The position numbers and the translations under genes are program-made. A model generated the notes under the pieces. The model did no database searches, was not told the DNA's origin, and saw nothing but the letters and a program-made list of their open reading frames with translations. A stretch of 64,000 nt of DNA, from positions 24,239-88,238 of the forward strand of contig CACCPE010000003.1 in assembly GCA_902547825.1 (NCBI GenBank), written 5' to 3'. Positions 36,597-46,794 of this stretch are shown piece by piece. Numbering within the stretch: position 1 is the stretch's first letter; the number at the start of each line of letters is the position of its first letter. The stretch comes from an uncultured Pelagibacteraceae bacterium (lineage in GTDB: Bacteria; Pseudomonadota; Alphaproteobacteria; Pelagibacterales; Pelagibacteraceae).

Positions 36597-37282
36597 AAAT
36601 AAAACATGGAATGATATTGGCAGCTGGCATAGGGAAAAGAATGCAACCTTTAACTTTAAAGACACCTAAGCCTCTTTTAGAGATACAGGGAGAAACACTT
36701 CTAGAAAGAGCTCTAAACCTTTTAATAAATAATGGTGTGGAGGAAGTATGCATTAACACTCATCATCTTAGTGACCAAATTAGGGAATATCTTTCAAGAT
36801 TTAAATTTAAAGCGAATATTGAAATTTCAAGTGAAGAAGATTTACTATTAGATACTGGAGGTGGAGCAGAAAAAGCAACAAAAGAATTTAAAAAAAATCC
36901 ATTTTTCATAATAAATCCAGATACACTTTGGAGCGATAAGTATTATAAGGAAGTCCAATTTTTGGAAAAAGTATATATCGAAAATAAGAAACCATGCTTG
37001 TTGTTAGTGAATAAAGATTTATCTCTAGATAAATCTTTCGAAGGAGATTTTAATTTAGATGGCAAATTAGTTTCTAAAGACGAAAAGAATAAATACATTT
37101 TTACAGGTCTTCAAATAATAACAAGAGATAGTCTTAATTTAATAAATAAGAAAGTATTTTCTATGAATGAAGTTTGGAATAAATTAATCAACGAAAAAAA
37201 CTTGTACGGAGTAGAAAGTAATCAAAAATTTTATCACTTAAATACATTTGAAATGTATAAAAAAATATCAAAAATGAATTAA
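36593..37282 (+). CDS. MurU-like sugar-1-phosphate nucleotidyltransferase
   Basis: MILAAGIGKRMQPLTLKTPKPLLEIQGETLLERAL. Confidence 0.82.
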   Translation: MKIKHGMILAAGIGKRMQPLTLKTPKPLLEIQGETLLERALNLLINNGVEEVCINTHHLSDQIREYLSRFKFKANIEISSEEDLLLDTGGGAEKATKEFKKNPFFIINPDTLWSDKYYKEVQFLEKVYIENKKPCLLLVNKDLSLDKSFEGDFNLDGKLVSKDEKNKYIFTGLQIITRDSLNLINKKVFSMNEVWNKLINEKNLYGVESNQKFYHLNTFEMYKKISKMN

Positions 37283-37356
37283 GGTTCAAAACCAAGAATA
37301 TTTTACACAAAAATAGGGATTAATTTACTATTCAAAAAAAATATAATTTATCTAAT

Positions 37357-39666
37357 ATGCAAAAAATTATGAATTCTGTTAAAAGATTAATATTTTTGAT
37401 ATTTTTATTTTTTCCAGCAGCAAACTGTTTTGCAGGCATGGTAACTAGTGTGCAAAACGAAACATTTAGTGATAATAGCTCTCGTGAATTAAAAGGTATT
37501 GCATTTAATGAAGATGGAACCAAATTGTTTACTAGTTACCAATTCAAAGCAAACCCTGGAGGTGAAGAGGAGGCTACTTACAAGTTAAATGAATATAATC
37601 TATCTACTCCATACGATATCTCTACCAGAACTTATGCTGGAAATGACGAAAGATGTGAATTGAATACTGAGTCTGATGGTAGTGGTAATGGACCGTCATC
37701 TGACAGGATATTTGATATAGAATTTAGTAATGATGGAATGAAAGTATTTGTAGTAGAAGGAATACGTAATAGCTCAATGGACGATGATAAAGTATTTAGA
37801 TTTGATTTAACCTCACCTTATGATATTTCAACCTGTTTTTATGTGAGTGAAACTACGAATCTTGACAGCATGGCACTTCAAAACGGAAGTAAAGCTGGGT
37901 CAAGAGGTAGCGGAGATACTCCTGCTAATAAAAAAGAAAACCGTGTTCAAGGAATTGAATTTAATGAGACTGGTACAAAACTTTTTTTAATTTTCCATGG
38001 TCAAAGCACTCTTCCAGAGGATGATGGAGGTGGACCCAGACTAACTAGACTTTTAGAGTATAAACTCTCAACTCCCTATGACATAACTGATCTAACACTT
38101 GTTACTACAGCAGGAATTGAATTAGAAGATGAGGTCAGTAACCCACAAACAATGAAATTTAGCGCAAATGGTAAAAGAATTTTTATTGTTGACCACCTAG
38201 GTAATGCGAATGGTCGCGAAGTTCATCAAGTTTCACTTTCCAATCCATACGATACATCTTCATTTACTATAGATGGACGTGTTAGAGTGGCTGATCTAGA
38301 TAGTGATCATACTGAACCAGGGGGAATTGCGTTTAGTAAATCTGGTTTAAAAATGTATGTCGGTGATGATGGTCAACAAAGTATTTATGAATTTGATTTA
38401 GTTTGTCCATTTAATATTATTGCTGGAAAATGCCCTCCAATTACAGAAAATAAAGATAGAACTGGTATAGCAGAAGCACAAATCGAGATGGCTAAAAGAA
38501 CAATGCAATATTCAACAGACAGCGCTTTAAATCGTCTGAAATGGATTAGACGAAATAAAGAAAGACAAAATTTAACAAATCATAATATTGATTTTAATTT
38601 TTCAAATCCTAGAATTGCTCAATTAACCAAAAAAATTAGTAGTTTAAATACTAAAGAAAAAAACACTGATGATAAACAGGATATATTTTTTTGGAGTGAG
38701 GGAAGTATTGCAGTTGGCAAAGTTGGTGATTCTAGCATATCTTCGGCAAAAAATATCGATACAAACTCAATAACATTCGGAGCAGATAGTTTAACTGAAA
38801 ATAATGGTATCAAAGGTTTTGCAGTCAGTGTAGGAAAAGATGATGTTGATGTAGGTTCTGCGGGGAGTAATTTAGACACTGATACGTTTAATTTAACTTA
38901 TTATTCAACTTCTCAAATCGATGACGACACAAAACTTCTTGATACTGTGTTAGGATTTGGAAGATTAAATTCAGATATTCTAACAGTTATCGATGGACAA
39001 AAAAAAGAAGCTGATAGGTCTGGGAACCAATTATATGGAGCTTTTAAAATAAAAGACGAAATTAAAAATGGAAATTTAACCATAATCCCCTCAGGACAAT
39101 TTGATTTTGGCCATACAATATTGAATGCATATAAAGAAACTGGCAAAGGAGCGATAAAGGTTGAAGATCAACATGTCAGTACAAGAAAATTAAGAACTGC
39201 AATGGCGATGGTTCAAGATTTATCAAAAGACAATTATACATTTAAAACTCATAGTAAATTAGAATATTTAGCTGATTTAGAGCGCTCATCAAATTTTAAA
39301 TATACTTATCTTTCTGACCAATCACTTAAGTATGCAGAGAATTTAAGTACTGGGGCTTTACATAATTTAAATGGGGAAATTGGTTTAGATTTTGTTATGC
39401 CAAATAGTTTTAGTTTATTTTTAATTTATGAACGTAAGCAAGCATTAAAAGACGGATATACTGACAAAATTCACGTTGCGCTTGGTTATTTACCTAATAA
39501 AGATACTAATTATGCTTTTACAGTCGACGCAAAAGATAACTTAAGATCAAAGGTTTTAGTCAGTAAAAAAATAGGGAACTATAAGCTAAGCTTTGATCAT
39601 TCCCATGATTTCTTAAGTGAAGAAGATAATTATTTAAGTTCAATTAATCTAAGGAAAGATTTTTAA
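37357..39666 (+). CDS. Secreted beta-propeller-like passenger fused to autotransporter-like beta-barrel
   Basis: Signal peptide; recurring L(S/T)xPYDIS units; C-terminal beta-barrel-like region ending in F (SSINLRKDF). Confidence 0.7.
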   Translation: MQKIMNSVKRLIFLIFLFFPAANCFAGMVTSVQNETFSDNSSRELKGIAFNEDGTKLFTSYQFKANPGGEEEATYKLNEYNLSTPYDISTRTYAGNDERCELNTESDGSGNGPSSDRIFDIEFSNDGMKVFVVEGIRNSSMDDDKVFRFDLTSPYDISTCFYVSETTNLDSMALQNGSKAGSRGSGDTPANKKENRVQGIEFNETGTKLFLIFHGQSTLPEDDGGGPRLTRLLEYKLSTPYDITDLTLVTTAGIELEDEVSNPQTMKFSANGKRIFIVDHLGNANGREVHQVSLSNPYDTSSFTIDGRVRVADLDSDHTEPGGIAFSKSGLKMYVGDDGQQSIYEFDLVCPFNIIAGKCPPITENKDRTGIAEAQIEMAKRTMQYSTDSALNRLKWIRRNKERQNLTNHNIDFNFSNPRIAQLTKKISSLNTKEKNTDDKQDIFFWSEGSIAVGKVGDSSISSAKNIDTNSITFGADSLTENNGIKGFAVSVGKDDVDVGSAGSNLDTDTFNLTYYSTSQIDDDTKLLDTVLGFGRLNSDILTVIDGQKKEADRSGNQLYGAFKIKDEIKNGNLTIIPSGQFDFGHTILNAYKETGKGAIKVEDQHVSTRKLRTAMAMVQDLSKDNYTFKTHSKLEYLADLERSSNFKYTYLSDQSLKYAENLSTGALHNLNGEIGLDFVMPNSFSLFLIYERKQALKDGYTDKIHVALGYLPNKDTNYAFTVDAKDNLRSKVLVSKKIGNYKLSFDHSHDFLSEEDNYLSSINLRKDF

Positions 39667-39712
39667 TAACAATAATATTAAGATAAAATAAATAAATTTA
39701 TGAAAAAAAAAA

Positions 39713-39928
39713 TTGATTATAACTCTCTCTTTATCCTGGTTACTAATTATAGGATACTTAACTTGGTATAATGGCTTAAAAGCCTCAGGCCGTTACAAAG
39801 GGTTTAACTGGGAAGAGTGGTTATGGTTTGGTTTAATCCCTCTCTTGGCTGTGTACATCTTTTATTTTATCTGGAAACCAGAGGCTTTTAAAGAGTTGGT
39901 GAAAGATGTAAGGTCACTATTTAATTAA
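39713..39928 (+). CDS. Small membrane protein
   Basis: 71 aa ORF with two hydrophobic segments; start ambiguous (see finding on A10 tract). Confidence 0.5.
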   Translation: MIITLSLSWLLIIGYLTWYNGLKASGRYKGFNWEEWLWFGLIPLLAVYIFYFIWKPEAFKELVKDVRSLFN

Positions 39929-39929
39929 A

Positions 39930-40043
39930 ATGGAAATTATAATTTACACTCCTAACTTAGAGATAGTTTATCAAGAAGGCTTATTCTTTCTAAATTATAT
40001 TATTGAACAGGTGATTGAAATCACTGCAAAAATAAAAATTTAA
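39930..40043 (+). CDS. Putative 37-aa small ORF upstream of pilD
   Basis: ATG...TAA: MEIIIYTPNLEIVYQEGLFFLNYIIEQVIEITAKIKI, stop 1 bp before the pilD start. Confidence 0.3.
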   Translation: MEIIIYTPNLEIVYQEGLFFLNYIIEQVIEITAKIKI

Positions 40044-40044
40044 T

Positions 40045-40803
40045 TTGCTTTTAAATAATTTTCTCTTTCTATTCATAATTGGCGCTGTTATCGGTAGTTT
40101 TTTAAATGTTTGTATATACCGGTTGCCGAAAAATTTAGATATAATATTTATAAGATCATTTTGTCCTCGATGTAAAAAAAAGATAAAGTGGTTTGATAAT
40201 ATTCCTTTAATTTCCATCTTAATTTTAAAATTTAAATGTCGTTTTTGTAAAAAAAGTATTTCAATACAGTACTTTTTGGTAGAGTTAGTTTCCGCAGTGT
40301 ATTTGTGCCTAACATTGCTTTTTATCTCGAATTTAATTGATTTAATATTACTAAGTTTAATTTTTTATATTTTCATAGTAATTTTTGTAATTGATTTAAA
40401 GCATTATATAATACCTGATAGTCTCAATTTTTCTTTAATACTTTTAGGTATAATAAAAAATTTTTTTCCAGAAACGTCATTAAATTTAAATCAGGATATG
40501 TTTCAAACTCTGATTGGAGGCGCTATAGGTTATTTTTTAATATGGATAATAATTTTCTTATACAAAAAAATTAAAAAAATTGAAGCTATGGGTCTAGGAG
40601 ACGCTAAACTTTTAGCAGGTTTCGGTTTTTTATTTGGTCTAAAATCTGTTTTCATAATCTTATTTGTAGCATCTATAATTGGACTGGTTTATTCCGTTCC
40701 TAAGTTGATTGTTGGAAAAAGCTCTCTTAATACTGCTATTCCCTTTGGACCATTTTTAATTATAAGTGCTATTGTTTATTATCTCTACTTAAGCAGTCTA
40801 TAA
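40045..40803 (+). CDS. pilD: Prepilin peptidase / N-methyltransferase
   Basis: IGSFLNVCIYRLP; CPRCKKKI...CRFCKKSIS zinc cysteines; FVIDLKHYIIPD and GLGDAKLLAGFGF aspartates. Confidence 0.93.
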   Translation: MLLNNFLFLFIIGAVIGSFLNVCIYRLPKNLDIIFIRSFCPRCKKKIKWFDNIPLISILILKFKCRFCKKSISIQYFLVELVSAVYLCLTLLFISNLIDLILLSLIFYIFIVIFVIDLKHYIIPDSLNFSLILLGIIKNFFPETSLNLNQDMFQTLIGGAIGYFLIWIIIFLYKKIKKIEAMGLGDAKLLAGFGFLFGLKSVFIILFVASIIGLVYSVPKLIVGKSSLNTAIPFGPFLIISAIVYYLYLSSL

Positions 40804-40807
40804 ATTT

Positions 40808-42922
40808 TTAAAATTCTCTGTAGGCTGAAAAGGTTAAACCGTTTTCGTGACCAAAACCGTCTTTTTCGAGTCTATTGAAAATAGATGTTATATTCCATCC
40901 ATTATCAAATATCCAATCAAAACCAGCTTCAAATCTTATACTTGAGCTAAAATGTTTTGAAATTGTTGTACTGTATTGATTTGATGGGGATGACACTAAA
41001 TTTCCTTTTAAAACAGAGTCCTCAGTTAAATCCTCATTATAATCCAGTTTTAAGTGCGGAAGAAGATCTGAATTACTTAAATTAAAACTTCTATTTATTT
41101 TCATTCCAATTGTGGCTGAAGAACTTAATAAATCTCTATCATCAAAACTCATTTTTGAGTTACTTGAACCTTTCTCGGTGTATCCATCAATTTCTGAGTA
41201 TCCAAAGTTAAATTGAGAATAATTAGATATATTGAAAATATTTAAGTCGTTTGAAAAATTATACTTAAAAGCACCAAAGAAATGTCTTGCTTGATTTAAT
41301 CCAATAACATTTAAGTCATTAGCAACATCTACTACTCGGTCTGTATGTTGATCAGTTCGTCCTAAACCAATAAAGGAGTCAAAGTAATTTTGATTATTTA
41401 TCTTTAATGTGTGATACATCATTAAATTTTGACCCCGAGAAGTTGATTTTGTACCATCTAAACTGATGGAGGTTGTAATATCATCATTTCTATAAGCAAA
41501 ACCAAATAAAGAGTTATGATCGTAGTCAATATCTGCTCCTATCACAAAACCATTAGAGTCTGTTTGTCTTCCAAGTTGATCAGATCTAAAATTAAATGAT
41601 CCTTTACTTATTGAACCAGAGGCCCACCAAACCCAATCGTTATATTTATCATCTGAATTATCACTAACCAGATTTACTAGATTTGAAGCCATGTAATCTT
41701 TAATTTTCATTTTTCCAATTATTTCTTTTGAATAGTGTTCAATCAATTTTTTCTCAATATCTTCATTATTAGATTTATCATTTAATACAAATTTTAAATC
41801 TTTCATTTTTAAACTTTGATTATTTTCAAACCTTCTATATTGCTCCATTCTTCTTAAAATTGAGTCTGTAGACTGAGACAAAGAATTTTTTATACTTTCA
41901 TTGTGAGCTTCAACAATCCCCTTTAATTGTTTGTCATCAAAGGCATTATATGTACTTTCGCTTGCCTCGATAGAGTTAATGGTTAGAGTTGTTGTACCAG
42001 AAATAGTAGCTGATTCTCCATCGAGACCTCCGTATTCTATAATGTAAGCAGTTTGAGTGGTAGTATCAGTCGACTTGCCTGGCAAATCATTCCATCTACC
42101 ACTAGCAGTATAAAATTGACCGACTTCTTCTTCACCTGAGTTGTTAGGCTCGCTACCATTCCAATTACTGTAGGAATACCCATCATCAACTGTACATCCA
42201 GCAACTTCACCATCACAAAAATAAGTTTTGCCTGCCTCTGGTCCTGTTACCCACTGCCAATGACCTTCATTTGTATCTCCTGTTGTTTGATCATTGGCGT
42301 CTGAAGACCCAATCCAAGAGTCTGCATTAACTTTTGCTTTTATAAAAGCATTTTCACCAGCACTTGTAATTGTTACTAGGTATCCTGTTAATCCTTTGTA
42401 CGTTGAAGCAGCAGCTAAAGCTTTTGCCTGTCTCCATGTTTTAGTAGCAGATACTACCTCATAATAATGTCCTGTACCTGAATAATAGTTTGTTCCCGCA
42501 GGAGTTACAGCTACCGTTACTGTTGGTGAACCTGCAGTTCCATCACCTTTAAAAGCCAAAGTTGCTAAAGCTGTATTTATATTAGCTTGCGTTCCTCTAA
42601 AACCTATTTCAGTTAAACTATTACCATTACAATCTGACGGTTCAGCAGCATTATCTGCGCTGTAGCCACAATACCCTGAAGCTTGTAATAAACTCGAGGT
42701 AGTTGTAATTTTTACATTTCCATCTGACGCTACCACCGTAACTAACAATGTTCCTGTGAAACCACTTATACTTGGCGTCGTCCCAGAGTCAGCAAGAGTG
42801 ACAAAGTCTGAAGTATCAGCCGTTAAACTTGATGGCATCGTAACGGTTTCTGCCAACAAAAACTTAGGACAAATCAAAAAAGTAGCTAATACAGCTTTTA
42901 TAAAAGTATCTTTAAAATTCAT
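40808..42922 (-). CDS. C-type-lectin-like domain passenger fused to autotransporter-like beta-barrel
   Basis: CTLD (YYEVVSATKTWRQAKALAAASTYKGLTGYLVTITSAGENAF...WIGSSD...NWNGSEPNN...WNDLPG); ORF opens at 42997 but Met at 42922 gives a signal peptide; barrel ends in F. Confidence 0.78.
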   Translation of the reverse strand: MNFKDTFIKAVLATFLICPKFLLAETVTMPSSLTADTSDFVTLADSGTTPSISGFTGTLLVTVVASDGNVKITTTSSLLQASGYCGYSADNAAEPSDCNGNSLTEIGFRGTQANINTALATLAFKGDGTAGSPTVTVAVTPAGTNYYSGTGHYYEVVSATKTWRQAKALAAASTYKGLTGYLVTITSAGENAFIKAKVNADSWIGSSDANDQTTGDTNEGHWQWVTGPEAGKTYFCDGEVAGCTVDDGYSYSNWNGSEPNNSGEEEVGQFYTASGRWNDLPGKSTDTTTQTAYIIEYGGLDGESATISGTTTLTINSIEASESTYNAFDDKQLKGIVEAHNESIKNSLSQSTDSILRRMEQYRRFENNQSLKMKDLKFVLNDKSNNEDIEKKLIEHYSKEIIGKMKIKDYMASNLVNLVSDNSDDKYNDWVWWASGSISKGSFNFRSDQLGRQTDSNGFVIGADIDYDHNSLFGFAYRNDDITTSISLDGTKSTSRGQNLMMYHTLKINNQNYFDSFIGLGRTDQHTDRVVDVANDLNVIGLNQARHFFGAFKYNFSNDLNIFNISNYSQFNFGYSEIDGYTEKGSSNSKMSFDDRDLLSSSATIGMKINRSFNLSNSDLLPHLKLDYNEDLTEDSVLKGNLVSSPSNQYSTTISKHFSSSIRFEAGFDWIFDNGWNITSIFNRLEKDGFGHENGLTFSAYREF

Positions 42923-43041
42923 AAAAAAAAAATTTATAGCCATTTTTATATATTTATGAAAGAAAACAACCAAAAATTTATTAAAGTAAAACCTCAATTA
43001 TTTGTTATAAGCTGCGTTATTTAGGACTAACTGATATGATT

Positions 43042-46000
43042 TTAATCAATTTCTCTCCAGTACTCTGTTTGAACTGTACCTGTCCCCCCGCTAGCTTGTG
43101 ATTTTCCAGTAATAATATTACCAGTAGATGTAAATCCTTCACCAATATTTTCTTTTGGTTTCCCAGCAATTCCGATGTAAAGATTATCTCCTTGTACAAC
43201 TACTTTTGATAAAACTCCTTTACCCATATTTATATTAAAAATAGATTGACCACATTTTGTATCGTAAGCACCTAATATCGCCTCTCCCTGATCACATTTT
43301 TTTAGACCCATAGCTGGTTGATAAATCGGGGCGTACACTCTATCTTTATCAATTGTTGTTTCAGCTGATAATTTTCTTTCATTTAAATCCACATACCAAC
43401 CTTTGTCAGAACTTGTAGGGCAGGTTGGAAAAGTTTTACATTTTTGGACATTTATTGTCGGATTAACCTGTCTAAAATTTGGAAAATCGATGTCTTTAAT
43501 TCCATAAAGTCTATTTTGTATTCCGTTTTGTTGCTCTTGTAAATGTTGAGTGTTCCCAGTTCCAAAATATAGCCAAAGATTACCATCGTTAAATGTCATC
43601 ACCGGTCTATTATACAAATATCGTCCATTTGTTGTATTTGACTCAGAGTCAAATAATGTTGTTTTTTCAAAAAGCGTTCCTTGATCTGTGAGATTTATTT
43701 TAGTTATCTTACCCTCTAAATCAGCAACGTATGCCATCGCACCAAAATAATTTGCTTTAGAGGTTCCATCTGGAGTTATCAAACTAATGTCTGCAGGAAC
43801 AGAGTTGACGATATCGTTAACATCAACAAGATCTAGTATCAAAATTCCTTGGGGAGCAGAGTCTAAAGTCAACTTTAGATTATTTATTATATCACCATTC
43901 TCGTCACCTGTGATCGCGTATTTTATACCTCCGTGACCAGACAGACGAGGCTTTACTATTTGAGTGTTATAAGACTGCAATCCCCAGTTTGCTAGGGAAA
44001 ATTCTGTTTGAGTATTATTTGGAACTAAACCCTTAACATAACTATGAATAATATTTGCTTGATCATATAGGTCAATCACTTTTATCAGTCTTCCCTCGTT
44101 TTCAATATCCATTACAAATACTGCTGAACCTACATCGGGATTAACACCACCATTATATCCCGCCCCAAACACTGCTACCCATTTTTGTTTTCCGTTAATT
44201 TTAAGTCTAATTATCCTTGGTGTTGACCAAGTTTCTCCAAGTTTTCTATAATCCAGGTCGCTTTGAATTACTCCTCCAGCGTATCCATAACTTTGAACAT
44301 TACCTGTATTATCCCAATGATGTATTTGTTTATCGATTGGATTATTTTCAATTGCAAATAACTGTTTTGGATTATTAGCATCAGTGATATCAAGTGCAAA
44401 TATACCATGCCCCCCTGCTCCAAGACCGCTTAATAAAATTGTTCTCCATCTTGGATTATTAACGTTATCATTTGGAGTATCATCTATAAATACATCTTTA
44501 ACTACCGGTGATCCATCTACTCCATATATCGGGTTAGTAGCGTTTGCTTTATTCGATGGTATTCTCTCTAAATTACCTAACACCATTGGCGGTATAAAAC
44601 CCCAAAGTTCCTCTCCGTCGGAAGTTTTAAATGCATGGAGGATCCCATTGTTAGCACCAGCATAAAGCAACTCTGTTCTGAATGCACAAGGACCTCCACA
44701 GCTTGATCCAGTTTTAAAGTTATTATAATTATTATCTATTCTATATTTAACTTCAGTCTTGTCATAATTTGAAGCACTGCTAGCAACCGTAGATGCCTCT
44801 GGAGGACCTACCACTATTAAGTTAGAGTGATAAATATCAGCTAATTTGTGAATGGTAGTTGTTGAGCTATCAGAATCCTGATCGTAGGTATCTAAACCCC
44901 TGATAAAATTTATAAGATTGTCCGTATCGTCATCTGTTGCTGCAGGCGTATTTGGAAAAATGAGACCTTTCAATTCAGATCTATTACTTGTCACAAAATT
45001 ATTTAATCCTGTCGTTGAAAGCCCAACAGTCCATATATTTCTACTATTTGAAGATTTATTATTTAATTTTGTAGCCGCATCCCACTGTTCAGGACCAAAT
45101 TGACCGTTTGTCTCTAACTTGTATTTTTTTACGCTTCCTTTCCATTGAATATTTTTTTCATATTCGAATGTCGATTGATAAACAAAATTATTTCTTTGAA
45201 CATCTGACATTACAGCTGGAGTTGTAAATGTTAATCTTCCTGAGATAGCTCGTTTTATGGCATCAGTTAATTGTGAAAGTAATTGGGCTTCATTATCTGC
45301 AAACATCGGAGCGTTTGTTTGTCCTGCAGTAGCTAGAGATTGGTAATTTGGTTGAGCGCCACTTCCAACATTAAATCCAACGGCAAAAGTTTTTATCTTC
45401 CCAACGTTACCTTTACCATCGCTAAGTCCCGCAGCCATTTGTCTAGCACGACTATTAACTTGGCCAGGCTGCATCCATTGACCATCACTTATAACAATTA
45501 GGTAGTTTGCCGAACATTCCAAAGTCCAATCTGGAACTCTACCATTGACAAATTGATTTCGCATTTTATTTAAGGCATTTTTTAAATCTGTCCCTCCATC
45601 AGCCCTTATTCCGTCTACATTAGTGAATATTCTACTAGCACCATTGGCGCTGATTGGTACTCTTATTCTAGTTCTAGAGTTTCTTGGACTCCCCCACTCC
45701 ATTAAGCCAAAATACGCTCCAGATGTAAGATCGGTATTAGACACAATTTTCTTAATCACTCTTTTAGCTGCAGCAATTCTCGTTCCACCTCCACCTGCCT
45801 CAATTAATACGTCACCGTTAATATCAAACTTTTTGAAAACAAGATTACGAAAGTCTGCGATATAAATATTATCGTTACTATCTATCTCAATTCCACGCGG
45901 AGCTCTAAACTGAGATGATGCTTGACCAAAACCTCCTACCAAAACAGTTTCTGCACAAGTAGTCATGTTTATTTTTATTACTTGATGCCGTCTATCAGAT

Positions 46001-46794
46001 AAATAATAGGCATTGCCTGCGCTATCCCAAGCTACATCAGTAGGGAAATTTGCATTACAAGTTCTAACACGATTAGAACTGTAAGGACTGTTTTCAGCAA
46101 TTAATTGATGGCCTGATCTTTTTGCCAACCTCAATTCTCTTTGACCATTATTAGCATACAGCAATTCAGAGCCGTTATTATTAAAGCTCATTCCCCAAGA
46201 CCAGTTATTTCCTCCACCTTCATTATTGTAAACGTTTCCTCCACTATTAATACTAAGATCTTTATTATAACTTGCTATTCTAAGATCACGGCCAGCACCT
46301 GCCACCCAAATGTATCCAGCTCCAGCAGATATTGCTCTTGGCCTTTCTCGTAGAGTGCCCATAACACTTGCGGTCGCTACACAATTTCCATTTAAATCTA
46401 ATTTTACAATTCTACCGTTTTGAGTGTCAGCAACGTATACGTGTCCGTCATACACTTCGAATTGAAATGCATTATACCATTGATTGCAACCCGAACCCGT
46501 TGAACCAAATCTAGTAAGTAAATTTCCATCTGCATCAAATTTTGCGATTCGATCACGCAAATATTCTAAAACATAAATATTTCCATTACTGTCAACATTG
46601 ACATCTAAAGGTAGTTCTAAAAAAGATGTTCTATCGGCTGGATTATCCATACTCCCGGAGTTATCTAGCATAATCATAATATTTGCTGGTAAATCAGATG
46701 TACCTGTACCCGGAGGGGGATTTTTGGCATATAAATTTGAAAAAAATAAAATACCTATGAATATATGGACTATTCTTTTTGTGAGTCTTCCCAT
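43042..46794 (-). CDS. pilY1: PilY1-like pilus tip/assembly protein with N-terminal VWA and embedded NHL-like repeats
   Basis: NIMIMLDNSGSM MIDAS; GGTDLKNAL...LIVISDGQW; PilY1 C-terminal propeller (LLYAGANNGILHAFKTSDGEELWGFIPP). Confidence 0.92.
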   Translation of the reverse strand: MGRLTKRIVHIFIGILFFSNLYAKNPPPGTGTSDLPANIMIMLDNSGSMDNPADRTSFLELPLDVNVDSNGNIYVLEYLRDRIAKFDADGNLLTRFGSTGSGCNQWYNAFQFEVYDGHVYVADTQNGRIVKLDLNGNCVATASVMGTLRERPRAISAGAGYIWVAGAGRDLRIASYNKDLSINSGGNVYNNEGGGNNWSWGMSFNNNGSELLYANNGQRELRLAKRSGHQLIAENSPYSSNRVRTCNANFPTDVAWDSAGNAYYLSDRRHQVIKINMTTCAETVLVGGFGQASSQFRAPRGIEIDSNDNIYIADFRNLVFKKFDINGDVLIEAGGGGTRIAAAKRVIKKIVSNTDLTSGAYFGLMEWGSPRNSRTRIRVPISANGASRIFTNVDGIRADGGTDLKNALNKMRNQFVNGRVPDWTLECSANYLIVISDGQWMQPGQVNSRARQMAAGLSDGKGNVGKIKTFAVGFNVGSGAQPNYQSLATAGQTNAPMFADNEAQLLSQLTDAIKRAISGRLTFTTPAVMSDVQRNNFVYQSTFEYEKNIQWKGSVKKYKLETNGQFGPEQWDAATKLNNKSSNSRNIWTVGLSTTGLNNFVTSNRSELKGLIFPNTPAATDDDTDNLINFIRGLDTYDQDSDSSTTTIHKLADIYHSNLIVVGPPEASTVASSASNYDKTEVKYRIDNNYNNFKTGSSCGGPCAFRTELLYAGANNGILHAFKTSDGEELWGFIPPMVLGNLERIPSNKANATNPIYGVDGSPVVKDVFIDDTPNDNVNNPRWRTILLSGLGAGGHGIFALDITDANNPKQLFAIENNPIDKQIHHWDNTGNVQSYGYAGGVIQSDLDYRKLGETWSTPRIIRLKINGKQKWVAVFGAGYNGGVNPDVGSAVFVMDIENEGRLIKVIDLYDQANIIHSYVKGLVPNNTQTEFSLANWGLQSYNTQIVKPRLSGHGGIKYAITGDENGDIINNLKLTLDSAPQGILILDLVDVNDIVNSVPADISLITPDGTSKANYFGAMAYVADLEGKITKINLTDQGTLFEKTTLFDSESNTTNGRYLYNRPVMTFNDGNLWLYFGTGNTQHLQEQQNGIQNRLYGIKDIDFPNFRQVNPTINVQKCKTFPTCPTSSDKGWYVDLNERKLSAETTIDKDRVYAPIYQPAMGLKKCDQGEAILGAYDTKCGQSIFNINMGKGVLSKVVVQGDNLYIGIAGKPKENIGEGFTSTGNIITGKSQASGGTGTVQTEYWREID

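Noticed and set aside
37300-37320. ATTTTACACAAAAATAGG upstream of the propeller autotransporter as a tenth array copy
   Set aside because: Matches only part of the core (lacks TAACACAAA), so it cannot be separated from AT-rich chance.
42993-43010. TTATTTGTTATAAG upstream of the lectin autotransporter as an array copy
   Set aside because: Reverse complement CTTATAACAAATAA lacks the CA in the core; similarity is weak.
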